Assembly: GCA_028291515.1 (NCBI GenBank)
Contig: JAQGHU010000069.1
Location: forward strand, 1 to 64,000
Direction: 5' to 3'
DNA: 64,000 nt
DNA from: Schlesneria sp.
GTDB lineage: Bacteria > Planctomycetota > Planctomycetia > Planctomycetales > Planctomycetaceae
Below the pieces are notes generated by a model. That model was not told the DNA's origin, did not search any database, and worked only from the letters and a program-made list of their open reading frames with translations. The position numbers were made by a program, and so were the translations under genes. Below, in pieces: positions 51,277-58,840 of this stretch. The first letter of the stretch is position 1, and each line of letters opens with the position of its first letter.

Positions 51277-52008
51277 TCACTTAAGTGGCGCCAGCAGGCT
51301 GGTTCGCACTCGATCCGCTCGTTCGGCCAAATCACGAGCACGATCTGGACCGAGATGCTGCTGGACCCAGGCATAGCCAGGTGAGAGTCCTGAGCAGCGC
51401 TTCATGTTGTGAGAGTCGGTGGCCAGGATGGCTTCGCGGTGAGTTCTGAGAAACTGTTCTCCGAAGGCCTTCGCTTCAGAGCCGAAATTGCCCAACAACG
51501 AATCGACCGTGATTTGGATCCACGCCCCGGCATCGACGATTGGTTGCAAGAGTGCGGGTTGCTCTCGAAAGAAGATGTGGCGTTCGGGATGAGCCACGAT
51601 TGGTGTCATGCCGCGATCACGAATCCACTCGATGAGTTCGACCGAATCCGCTGGGAAGAGTGCTTCCTGCCAACTGAATTCCAAAAGCGTGAACGTATGG
51701 CGATCGCCCAGGTGGCAGAAGACATCCTCTTCAAATTCACGGCGATAGATTGTCGAGTCGAAGACCTGGACTTCGGAACCCGGCAAAACGGTGAGCGGGA
51801 TGCCTGCCGATTGCAGTTCCAGATTGAGCGCCGCGACATGCGGCAAGATGTCGGCGCGAAGCAGGTGGATCGAACTATGGCAATGCGGCGTGGCCGTGAT
51901 GACGGTGATGCCATCGGCAACGCAGAACCTCGCCAACTTCAGACTCTCGGCCAGCGTTGTTGGTCCGTCGTCGACGCCTGGCAGAATATGGCAGTGGAGA
52001 TCTATCAT
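51277..52008 (-). CDS. CpsB/CapC-type tyrosine-protein phosphatase (PHP fold)
   Basis: 243 residues of the PHP metallophosphatase fold. 'MIDLHCHILPGVDDGPTTLAES' gives the first metal HxH. The other ligands lie in 'TATPHCHSSIH', 'PGSEVQV', 'TPIVAHPERH' and 'LATDSHNMKR'. It matches CpsB/Wzb-like phosphatases that dephosphorylate tyrosine kinases controlling polysaccharide export. No BY-kinase or wza-like gene is in the window. The broken small membrane protein gene follows in the same operon. Confidence 0.9.
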   Translation of the reverse strand: MIDLHCHILPGVDDGPTTLAESLKLARFCVADGITVITATPHCHSSIHLLRADILPHVAALNLELQSAGIPLTVLPGSEVQVFDSTIYRREFEEDVFCHLGDRHTFTLLEFSWQEALFPADSVELIEWIRDRGMTPIVAHPERHIFFREQPALLQPIVDAGAWIQITVDSLLGNFGSEAKAFGEQFLRTHREAILATDSHNMKRCSGLSPGYAWVQQHLGPDRARDLAERADRVRTSLLAPLK

Positions 52009-52220
52009 TCTCGAATCGATCCGTCGATTGAATGGGATTGTTACTATTCCGGCATTGGCCGCGTTCAGACGGGGCTCTCAAGATTCTAGAAGGACAGTTC
52101 GCGACATGCGAGTCGCGGAGGCGGGCGACGGTCCGACAGAAGAGACTGCGAATTGCCTGCACCAGGAACGGAAGATGAGGTCATTTGCTCATGAGAAGTG
52201 TTCGTCCGAATCGCGATGCC

Positions 52221-53861
52221 ATGAAACAGGCGTCAATCGCATTGTTGATAGTCTGTTTGGCCCTGTCTCCGTTGCAAGCAGAGGATGAGAAAACAGTGCG
52301 GGTTTTCATCTTCGCCGGACAGTCCAACATGGTCGGTTCTGACTCGAAGGTGCAGGACATTCAGCAATTCCCTCCGTTTGCCGGGCTGGAGTCTCCACAA
52401 CCCCGTGTCCGCTTCTCGTATTGTCTTGGCCGGGAAACCAAGACCGCCTCGGTGGGCTGGGTGGACCTGCAACCAGTCGACAACGTGGTTGGACCAGAAC
52501 TGAGCTTTGCTCGCAAGTTGACCCAAAACATCGCGGCTCCCATCTCGATCATCAAGGTCGCTGCCGGAGGAACGCACCTGGGTGGTGACTGGAATCCAGA
52601 CGAACCCATTGGCTTTAAGATGTACCCATTGGCGCTCCAGGTCATTCGAGACGCGCTGGCCGACTTGGAGAAGCAAGGGATCAAATATCGGCTGGAAGGG
52701 TTCATGTGGCATCAGGGCGAGAACGACATGTTCAATCAGGAGTACATGGACAATTATGGTCGGAACCTGAAAAACTTTCTGGCTAGATGGCGGCGCGACC
52801 TGAATGCACCCGAGCTGCGGTTCTACATCGGAGAACTCTGTACGAAGACGATTTGGGGAATGGACCTGCGACCTCGTATGTATGCCATCAGCCTCGGCCA
52901 GAAGGAAGTTGCGGACAACGATCCCCTCGCACAGTACGTGCCCACGTCGCATATCGGCGTGGAAATCGGCGGCGGAGTCGGGCTGCACTATCACTATGGA
53001 ACGCTCGGGCAGTTGGAGCACGGAGTCAACTATGCCGATGCGTACCTGCGAAACATCGGTCAATTGAAGTCGAACGCCCGTCCACTCAAGTACTGGCCCT
53101 ATGCCAAAGGTTCAACTGTGAACCTGTTCGTACTCGCGGGGCACCGAAATATGGAAGGGGAGCGGGCCTTCGTGCAGCAACTCGCCAAAATGGAAGACGG
53201 ACCGGAGCTGCTGAAGGACAATCAGGCTATCGCGTACAAATACAGCATCGGCGGAGGCTACAAGGTGTCGGATGGCTGGGAGCCACTGGGGCCAGCCGGG
53301 TTCTACGACACGTTCGGCCCGGAGTTGAGTTTCGGGGCCTCACTCCAGAAGAACGGTGTCTCCAATATCGCGATCGCCAAGTTCACGCACAGCGGATCAC
53401 AAATTATCGACTGGACGCCCGAGGGAAGCGAAGCAAAAACGCGGAATCTCTACCCGGCGTTCATCGCGTTCATTCGCAAGTCCGTCCAAGAATTGGAAGC
53501 CAAGGGTCATCAGGTTGAGCTGGCAGGAATCTTCTATCACCTCGGCGAGAACGATATGTCGTGGGGAGCATTCCGCGAGGGAGCACCGAAACGGCTGATG
53601 TCACTGGTGAAGCAGAGTCGAAAAGATTTGGGAGCGCCAGAGCTCAAGTGGTATGTCAGCCAGCAACCTCCGACTGATGACAAATCCGTCAACAACATTG
53701 ATGTGACGGCCAAACTGGATCAGGCTGTCGTAGCGGACGAACACCTGATTCACATCAAGGTCTTCAACTTGCCGGAGCAGGAGAAACAACTCGTCATCGA
53801 TACCCGCGGCATTGTGTGGCTGGGGGAGACCATCGCCAGAAAGTATCTGGAGTCGAGGTGA
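52221..53861 (+). CDS. Secreted tandem SASA-domain esterase with an inactive second domain
   Basis: 546 residues from ATG 52221 (a signal peptide ending LQA; ATG 52191 is also possible). Domain 1 (about 25-280) is a sialate O-acetylesterase-like SGNH domain: nucleophile S35 in 'FIFAGQSNMVGS' and the His in 'WHQGEND' (163-169). Domain 2 (about 295-530) is a second copy with 'FVLAGHRNMEGE', where R309 takes the place of the serine, while 'YHLGEND' (439-445) remains. Domain 2 is therefore probably catalytically dead and may bind substrate. It acts outside the cytoplasm on acetylated carbohydrates. Confidence 0.85.
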   Translation: MKQASIALLIVCLALSPLQAEDEKTVRVFIFAGQSNMVGSDSKVQDIQQFPPFAGLESPQPRVRFSYCLGRETKTASVGWVDLQPVDNVVGPELSFARKLTQNIAAPISIIKVAAGGTHLGGDWNPDEPIGFKMYPLALQVIRDALADLEKQGIKYRLEGFMWHQGENDMFNQEYMDNYGRNLKNFLARWRRDLNAPELRFYIGELCTKTIWGMDLRPRMYAISLGQKEVADNDPLAQYVPTSHIGVEIGGGVGLHYHYGTLGQLEHGVNYADAYLRNIGQLKSNARPLKYWPYAKGSTVNLFVLAGHRNMEGERAFVQQLAKMEDGPELLKDNQAIAYKYSIGGGYKVSDGWEPLGPAGFYDTFGPELSFGASLQKNGVSNIAIAKFTHSGSQIIDWTPEGSEAKTRNLYPAFIAFIRKSVQELEAKGHQVELAGIFYHLGENDMSWGAFREGAPKRLMSLVKQSRKDLGAPELKWYVSQQPPTDDKSVNNIDVTAKLDQAVVADEHLIHIKVFNLPEQEKQLVIDTRGIVWLGETIARKYLESR

Positions 53862-53878
53862 TCGATGCTGAGTGGGAG

Positions 53879-53907
53879 TGGTCAGTGCACCGGGCGACTT
53901 GCCAACG
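53879..53907. repeat. 29-bp direct repeat A, left copy
   Basis: Pattern 'tggtcagtgcaccgggcgac' then 'ttgccaacg'. A second copy at 55475-55503 in the same orientation differs at two bases. Both lie just outside the tRNA-Lys island region and immediately follow or precede stop codons. Confidence 0.6.
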
Positions 53908-54186
53908 TCAAGACTCGTGGCCTTCGTCCGGTTCGATATGCCAGCCGGCCTTCACCAGGAACTCCATCGCGGCATCGTCGAGTTGAATCTCCTCGGTGTT
54001 CAGGTGCAGAGCACCGGCCTCGTCGAAGTAACGGTGAGTGACTTGAACCATCACCCCTTCTTCCGGATGTGTCCCCACGAAAAACTCGTCACTTGGGATC
54101 GGACCGCAGGCAAAGTTCATCACCGCGATCGCAGACTGTTTTCCCTTGGGAGCGTCGATCTGCAATTCGACTTGAGCTTCAATCAT
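53908..54186 (-). CDS. Small hypothetical protein
   Basis: 92 residues, beta-strand rich: MIEAQVELQIDAPKGKQSAIAVMNFACGPIPSDEFFVGTHPE, then 'GVMVQVTHRYFDEAGALHLNTEEIQLDDAAMEFLVKAGWHIE'. I do not recognise a family. It lies outside the tRNA island on the chromosome side, with repeat A directly after its stop. Confidence 0.55.
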   Translation of the reverse strand: MIEAQVELQIDAPKGKQSAIAVMNFACGPIPSDEFFVGTHPEEGVMVQVTHRYFDEAGALHLNTEEIQLDDAAMEFLVKAGWHIEPDEGHES

Positions 54187-54288
54187 TCTTCGTGTTCCTG
54201 CCTAGGACCCCAGAAATGCCAACACGCCGAACGTCACACCCACGTTGGGGCTGTCGTTCAGCGCGTTGCTGGCACAGATTTACTCAAG

Positions 54289-54308
54289 TGCCTCCACTTG
54301 GAGTCGAA
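54289..54308. repeat. Displaced 3' end of tRNA-Lys (att-like core)
   Basis: Exact 20-bp copy of the T-arm and acceptor 3' end of the tRNA-Lys gene 1.28 kb away. The bases around it do not extend the match. Confidence 0.75.
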
Positions 54309-54476
54309 GGGACCACGCGAATCCCTCGTTCTGTAACGACGATCCCTATTTTCATGGAATATCTGTATTGTTGGCTGATTCGCAGGTAATCGCAAGCGGC
54401 AACATCGAATCGCGAGTTACGACAGTATGCGGGGCTGAATCCGGTAGAGAACGGTAATCGAGAATTTGGAGTCTGA

Positions 54477-55388
54477 ATGGCAAAAAGGAAAAAACAGAAA
54501 GTGAAACGAAATGACGGGCAGGAGCTTGAGCAGCTCGTGACGTACGTCGAGAGTGCGCTCATTCCGAAGGGGTTCACGGTTGAGTCCCGCAATAAGCTAT
54601 TCGGCGATGACGGAGTCCAGTATGCCGAATTCGATATTATCATCTCCGGCTTCGTTGGCTCCATTCCGCTTAGGTGCCTCATTGAGTGTCGAGACCGCGC
54701 AGGAACAGCGCCCGGTGAATGGATTGAACAACTGATTGGTCGGCAGCGCCGATTTGGCTTTCAGAAGGTCATGGCCGTCTCGACTAGCGGATTCAGCCCG
54801 AGTGCCGTGGACGCGGCGAAGTTTAACCAAATCGAATTGAGGTCATTAGCCTCGCTGTCGGTCGATGAAATCGTCGGCTGGTTTCCAATGTGCGCACCAA
54901 TGCTGAATCGCAAAGGCGATCTACAGAGGTGTCGGGTCGTGATTGCTGATGGGGGAATTCCGTCAAGCCAACTGATCCGTCTTAATGAGCCGATGTTCAA
55001 AACCAATTGGACCGCTGATCTACAGTCGTTGAACAACCTATGGCATCGAATAGTGAACACTGAAGAAGTCTGGAATAGTGTCCCACACGGAATATCAGTG
55101 CGTCAGACGATACTCGCTTCCGTTCACTTGCCAGGAAATCTAATTTGCATCGTCGACGGGGTTGAACGGTCCGTACACGAACTTGAGTTTGATGGCATCT
55201 TCAGCTCCAACAACAGTGATATGCTCTTGGTAGGCGCAAGTCGCTATGCGGATGCCCTATCGCCCACGGACAATCAGAAGGTGATTGCCGATTCAGCGAC
55301 ATGGAAATCACCAAGCAGCGGAAGAGATTTTGATTCGCTCACCGTGACTTTAATACGGAATCCAGATGGTGAACCGACGAACACTTAG
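54477..55388 (+). CDS. Mrr-like PD-(D/E)xK-fold protein carried on the tRNA island
   Basis: 303 residues. After a very basic start (MAKRKKQKVKRNDG), residues 15-130 follow the Mrr-type restriction endonuclease fold: E25 in a first helix, D53 in 'QYAEFDIIISG', and 'LRCLIECRDRAG' with E70-C-R72. 'WIEQLIGRQRRFGFQKVMAVSTSGFSPSAVDAA' then matches the closing helix and strand. The catalytic Lys of ExK is Arg here, which may reduce or alter cleavage. The C-terminal half (about 150-300) is unrecognised and beta-rich. As the only cargo of the island, a defence function is plausible. The gene is followed by a bidirectional terminator. Confidence 0.75.
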   Translation: MAKRKKQKVKRNDGQELEQLVTYVESALIPKGFTVESRNKLFGDDGVQYAEFDIIISGFVGSIPLRCLIECRDRAGTAPGEWIEQLIGRQRRFGFQKVMAVSTSGFSPSAVDAAKFNQIELRSLASLSVDEIVGWFPMCAPMLNRKGDLQRCRVVIADGGIPSSQLIRLNEPMFKTNWTADLQSLNNLWHRIVNTEEVWNSVPHGISVRQTILASVHLPGNLICIVDGVERSVHELEFDGIFSSNNSDMLLVGASRYADALSPTDNQKVIADSATWKSPSSGRDFDSLTVTLIRNPDGEPTNT

Positions 55389-55474
55389 GGATCGAAACGC
55401 TCGGCCCGATTGCTGGACCGGAAACCGTGCTCGGCACGTGAGCGATTGAATCGCTCCCCAAAGATTGCCTCGGG

Positions 55475-55503
55475 TGGTCAGTGCGCCGGGCGATTTGCCA
55501 ACG
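55475..55503. repeat. 29-bp direct repeat A, right copy
   Basis: 'tggtcagtgcgccgggcgat' then 'ttgccaacg', two mismatches to the left copy at 53879-53907. It immediately precedes a bidirectional terminator and the tRNA gene. Confidence 0.6.
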
Positions 55504-55530
55504 AAAAAACCCGGCAACAACCGGGTTTTC
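55504..55530. terminator. Bidirectional intrinsic terminator between the island gene and tRNA-Lys
   Basis: AAAACCCGG, six-base loop CAACAA, CCGGGTTTT: a perfect nine-base stem with A-runs on one side and T-runs on the other. It can end both the plus-strand nuclease-fold gene and the minus-strand tRNA transcript. Confidence 0.85.
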
Positions 55531-55572
55531 TCTGCGTTCAGTTTTGGGCACCGTCAAACTTAGACGGTAAAA

Positions 55573-55645
55573 TGCCTCCACTTGGAGTCGAACCAAGAAC
55601 CTGCTGATTAAGAGTCAGATGCTCTACCAATTGAGCTATAGAGGC
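55573..55645 (-). tRNA. tRNA-Lys (CTT anticodon)
   Basis: 73 nt cloverleaf on the minus strand. Acceptor GCCTCTA pairs with TGGAGGC, allowing G-T, with discriminator A. The D-arm is 'GCTCAATTGGTAGAGC'. The anticodon loop CTCTTAA gives anticodon CTT. The T-arm is 'TTGGTTCGACTCCAA'. CCA is not encoded. The last 20 bases are duplicated at 54289-54308. Confidence 0.96.
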
Positions 55646-55775
55646 GAGGCGGCCGGATTCTACTGTTCGCGGGCGATCGCTTCAAGCGAAGAGCTGCAAT
55701 TGCGGATGAGAATATGACGAGGCGAACGCGCGGGGGTGAACGTCGCTGTATCTCCATCTCCCATCAGGGTTTCGC

Positions 55776-55815
55776 AATTTTCAATTTGCATTTTGAAATT
55801 CGCAATTTGCAATGT
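55776..55815. repeat. 'gcaaattgc' spacer repeat downstream of the TPR gene
   Basis: Reverse-oriented copy ('cgcaattttcaatttgcatt' then 'ttgaaattcgcaatttgca') between tRNA-Lys and the end of the glycine/arginine-rich TPR protein gene. Confidence 0.7.
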
Positions 55816-55831
55816 TTGCTGGCCGGCAGGG

Positions 55832-57631
55832 CTACTTCGTGAAGTCCAGCCCAGGATCTTTTTCGGGGGCTCCTTCCATGGCGAAGTGGAAGCCCATGCT
55901 TTTTTTGCTGAGGTCGGCCAGCATTGTGCCACCGGTGTTAGGTTCCATCGCCAGTTTGTTCTGATCGATGGCGTAGACCCCCTTCACCGTCTGCGTGTCC
56001 TTGCCTTGTGTGAAAGCCCAAGTGAATTCGCCCTGCTCGTTCAGATCGAGCGAGAAGGTGGTGCCGTTGCCGCCGGAGGCCTTCCATTTGCCGATGAGAT
56101 CCTTGTCGACGACGAGTTTATCGGGGGCAATATCGGCGACGGGGGGTGGTTGTGGAGCGGGGTTTTCGGACGCAGGGGGTTCGGAAGCGGTGAGCTGAAC
56201 GTATTCAGCGGCGATCGTGTCTTTGGGCTGCAGGCTGACGACCTTTTCAAACGTCTTGTGAGCCGCCTCTTTGTGATCGCAAGTCAGGTAGTGGTACGCC
56301 AGCAGGAAGAAGGCATCCGCGGCATTGGGGTTGGACTTGGTGTAGTTTTCCAGGTTGCGAAGTTGCTCGGTATAGACATCGACTGCGGGATAAAGTCCGA
56401 CGAGCGTAGCCCAGTCCCAACCGGGACCGGCGGCGAGCACCGGATGAATGGTGGATGCCGCTTCGTTGTAGCGGCCCATGGCGAACAGAACGAGCGCGCG
56501 GAATTCATGGATGACCGCATCCGTCGGTGCGTCCTTGAGTGCGGCGTTCACGTTGTCGAGGGCCGACGGATAGTTACCCGCGTAAAAATCGGTTCGAGCC
56601 TGATCGAGTGCCGATGTGCTGGCATCGGAAGGGGCCGCGGCAGGTGGGCCAGCGGGCGTTCCCGAGTCGGCATAGACTGGTTGTTGAATGATCGGCTGCG
56701 AGTAGTCGTAAACGGCCGCTGTGGCTGGGGCGGAGTAATATGGATTCGAATAGCCTCCCAGTCCAAATCCCCAGGCCATGCGGTTGAGGCCCCAGGTCGT
56801 CATGCCGAACGCCATCCAGCCGGGATGTTCGTTCCAACCATGATTCCACCAGCCGCCGTAGTTGTAGCCGTGATACCAATCGCCGTGATTGTTGTTGGCC
56901 CAGTTCTGCCAGTCCTCGCGGTTGTTGTTTCGCCAATCTTGACGATCGTTCTGTCGATCGCCTTGCAGCCGCGATTGCAGGTTGTCTCGACGATCCTGCA
57001 CGTTCGCTCCCCCATTGGGGAGGCGGTTGCCGTTGTTGGGAAGGCGATTACCGGCGTTGGGCAAGCGGTTATCCATACCGGGTAATGTATTCGGACGGTT
57101 CGCGATTCCGGGGCGGTTGTCGACGCCTGGACGATTGATCGTGCCGGGTCGAGTTTCGGGTCTGTTGTCTAACCCGGGACGATTGCCACCAGCGGGGAGC
57201 GTGCCGATTTGCGGTCGGTCGGTACCCGGACGAGTGTTGCCCGTGCCGGTTCCAATGGCAGGCCGATTCCCTAGGCCATCGCCAGTGTTAGGCCGCGATC
57301 CGATTTCAGGGCGATTTCCCGGCGTGATGGCGGGACGATTGCCTGCGCCGCCTGCTGCTCCCATTGCGGGACGCGTTGCATTGCCAGGGTTAGGTCGGTT
57401 GGCTGCACCACCTCCAAAGTTGGGAGCACTGCCGACGTTTGGTCTCGCTGCGGGGGTGGCTGGACGAGCTGCCGGCGCTGAAGGTCTGGCGGCTGGCATT
57501 GATGGGCGAGCACCTCCACCTCCACCTCCACCGCCTCGACCGATGCCGAATGCGGACTGATGCCAAATCATCGACAGGCTGAGGACTGCGGTCAATCCGC
57601 CGATCACCATTGTTCGCGAGGTGCGTGTCAT
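55832..57631 (-). CDS. Exported Gly/Arg/Asn/Pro-rich protein with TPR region
   Basis: 599 residues. Signal-type N-terminus (MTRTSRTMVIGGLTAVLSLSMIWHQSAFG), then a low-complexity part (about 30-220) made of eight- to ten-residue units such as 'NRPGLDNRPETRPGT' and 'GNRLPNNGNRLPNGG'. A Trp/Asn/His-rich linker ('WNEHPGWMAFGMTTWGLNRMAW') comes next. TPR-like repeats follow at about 330-470 ('DFYAGNYPSALDNVNAALKDAPTDAVIHEF'). The C-terminal 100 residues resemble a lipocalin-like beta domain ('IGKWKASGGNGTTFSLDLNEQGEFTW'). It is probably a surface or periplasmic scaffold. Confidence 0.75.
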   Translation of the reverse strand: MTRTSRTMVIGGLTAVLSLSMIWHQSAFGIGRGGGGGGGGARPSMPAARPSAPAARPATPAARPNVGSAPNFGGGAANRPNPGNATRPAMGAAGGAGNRPAITPGNRPEIGSRPNTGDGLGNRPAIGTGTGNTRPGTDRPQIGTLPAGGNRPGLDNRPETRPGTINRPGVDNRPGIANRPNTLPGMDNRLPNAGNRLPNNGNRLPNGGANVQDRRDNLQSRLQGDRQNDRQDWRNNNREDWQNWANNNHGDWYHGYNYGGWWNHGWNEHPGWMAFGMTTWGLNRMAWGFGLGGYSNPYYSAPATAAVYDYSQPIIQQPVYADSGTPAGPPAAAPSDASTSALDQARTDFYAGNYPSALDNVNAALKDAPTDAVIHEFRALVLFAMGRYNEAASTIHPVLAAGPGWDWATLVGLYPAVDVYTEQLRNLENYTKSNPNAADAFFLLAYHYLTCDHKEAAHKTFEKVVSLQPKDTIAAEYVQLTASEPPASENPAPQPPPVADIAPDKLVVDKDLIGKWKASGGNGTTFSLDLNEQGEFTWAFTQGKDTQTVKGVYAIDQNKLAMEPNTGGTMLADLSKKSMGFHFAMEGAPEKDPGLDFTK

Positions 57632-57674
57632 ATTAGATCAAGCTCCGGAAGCCGGGGGCGATTGTCGGGTGGTC

Positions 57675-58640
57675 TCAGATGCGTCGGTTTTGCGTGCTGG
57701 GCGCTGGCGGGCGTCGGACGACTCGCACGGCCGAATCGGGAAGCAATTCCCGTCCGAGCAGTCGCTGTGTCGAATCGAGCTGGTAAGCGTCGGGACCCAT
57801 CCGAGTCACAGTGCGTGTGACCGAGGCGGCGGTTCCGTCGGCCGTATAACCTTCGGACTTGATGATCCAGCCCTCGCCGACCGGGGTCCACGTCGATTCC
57901 GAGTAACCGCCCGAATGGTCGAACGCCCAGGCGCGAATCGTTCGTCGGACGGGATCCCAACCAATGCGCTGCATGCCGCGCACGCCACGACCACCACGCA
58001 GTTTGATTTCATATTCCTGCATCAGGTAGTTCTCATCATCGGACCACTTGCAAGACGTTTCGACCTTCGAGTCGCCGCTTTGGTCGACCCAATCGCCGAG
58101 CAGCCATTCCAGCGATTTCAAATGGTCGTGCGGAGTCGCATCTGTTTCTTCGGGGAAGTCTCGGACGCTGGCGATCAGCCAGTTTCCGTTCCGCTTGAGA
58201 TGGACCAACGTGTAGGGACTGCGTGAGGCAGGTTCATCGGGGGTGAGCGTCGTGATGCTGTAACCATCTTCGACGGCGACATCCGGGCTGAGCTTCCGAA
58301 TGGACGTGACATGCACTGCGATCGCTGCGGTGGGATACTTCTTGAAGACCTCGGCGAATCGAACCTGGATGTCTTCGCGTCCCTGGACGACGTTGCCATC
58401 TTCGTCGACAACTTCCGCGTTCTCGCCAAACTGGGCGGCAATCGCAGCGGCATCCCCTTTGTTGAAGGCTGCTTCAAAAGCCGTTGCCGAGGCTTCGAGT
58501 TCGTCCGGTTCCTTGGCCTTGTCGACGACTTTGGCGGGTTTCGTTTCCTGCGATTGCGCGACTGGCAGCACGAACCAGCAGGAACAGACGAGCCCAATCG
58601 CTAGTCCGGCAGCGGTGGAGACAACAAAGGTCAGGCGCAT
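57675..58640 (-). CDS. Exported SnoaL/DUF4440-type protein
   Basis: 321 residues from ATG 58640 (GGAGATC upstream), with a signal peptide (MRLTFVVSTAAGLAIGLVCSCWFVLPVAQSQ). A first domain at about 45-170 has the NTF2-like pattern of SnoaL/SgcJ-type proteins: 'SATAFEAAFNKGDAAAIAAQFGENAEVVDEDGNVVQGREDIQVRFAEVF', then 'VTSIRKLSPDVAVEDGYS' and 'YTLVHLKRNGNWLIASVRD'. A second domain at about 180-315 is beta-rich ('SLEWLLGDWVDQSG ... YEIKLRGGRGVRGMQRIGWDPVRRTIRAWAFDHSGGYSE'), a common planctomycete partner. No enzymatic residues are apparent. Confidence 0.8.
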   Translation of the reverse strand: MRLTFVVSTAAGLAIGLVCSCWFVLPVAQSQETKPAKVVDKAKEPDELEASATAFEAAFNKGDAAAIAAQFGENAEVVDEDGNVVQGREDIQVRFAEVFKKYPTAAIAVHVTSIRKLSPDVAVEDGYSITTLTPDEPASRSPYTLVHLKRNGNWLIASVRDFPEETDATPHDHLKSLEWLLGDWVDQSGDSKVETSCKWSDDENYLMQEYEIKLRGGRGVRGMQRIGWDPVRRTIRAWAFDHSGGYSESTWTPVGEGWIIKSEGYTADGTAASVTRTVTRMGPDAYQLDSTQRLLGRELLPDSAVRVVRRPPAPSTQNRRI

Positions 58641-58840
58641 GGTGATCTCCGCTGAGGCCAGCGAATCGCGGAATGTGATTGAACGGAAGCGAACGACCCT
58701 GATCGTACCGGCCGGTTGGAAAATTACCATTCACGCGGACGGTGACGGGAGCACCGTCTCTCAGGCCGTGCGTTCAGTGCCAAGTTTGCTACCATTCAAA
58801 CTTGATGCAGTCGGATGAATGACGTGACGTGTTGAGGGAC

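Larger units (their letters stand above)
54289..55592. mobile_element. 1.3-kb island at tRNA-Lys bounded by a 20-bp copy of the tRNA 3' end
   Basis: TGCCTCCACTTGGAGTCGAA occurs at 54289-54308 and again as the 3' end of the tRNA-Lys gene (55573-55592), same orientation. This is the arrangement left when a tyrosine-integrase element inserts at a tRNA 3' end: intact tRNA at one side and a displaced 3' segment at the other. The cargo is one gene, the Mrr-like nuclease-fold protein. No integrase is present, so it is either a remnant or a non-autonomous island. Confidence 0.65.

Noticed and set aside
55736-57085. 449-codon plus-strand frame opposite the Gly/Arg-rich TPR gene
   Set aside because: It begins within a spacer repeat and mirrors a real gene; composition is that of antisense low-complexity DNA.
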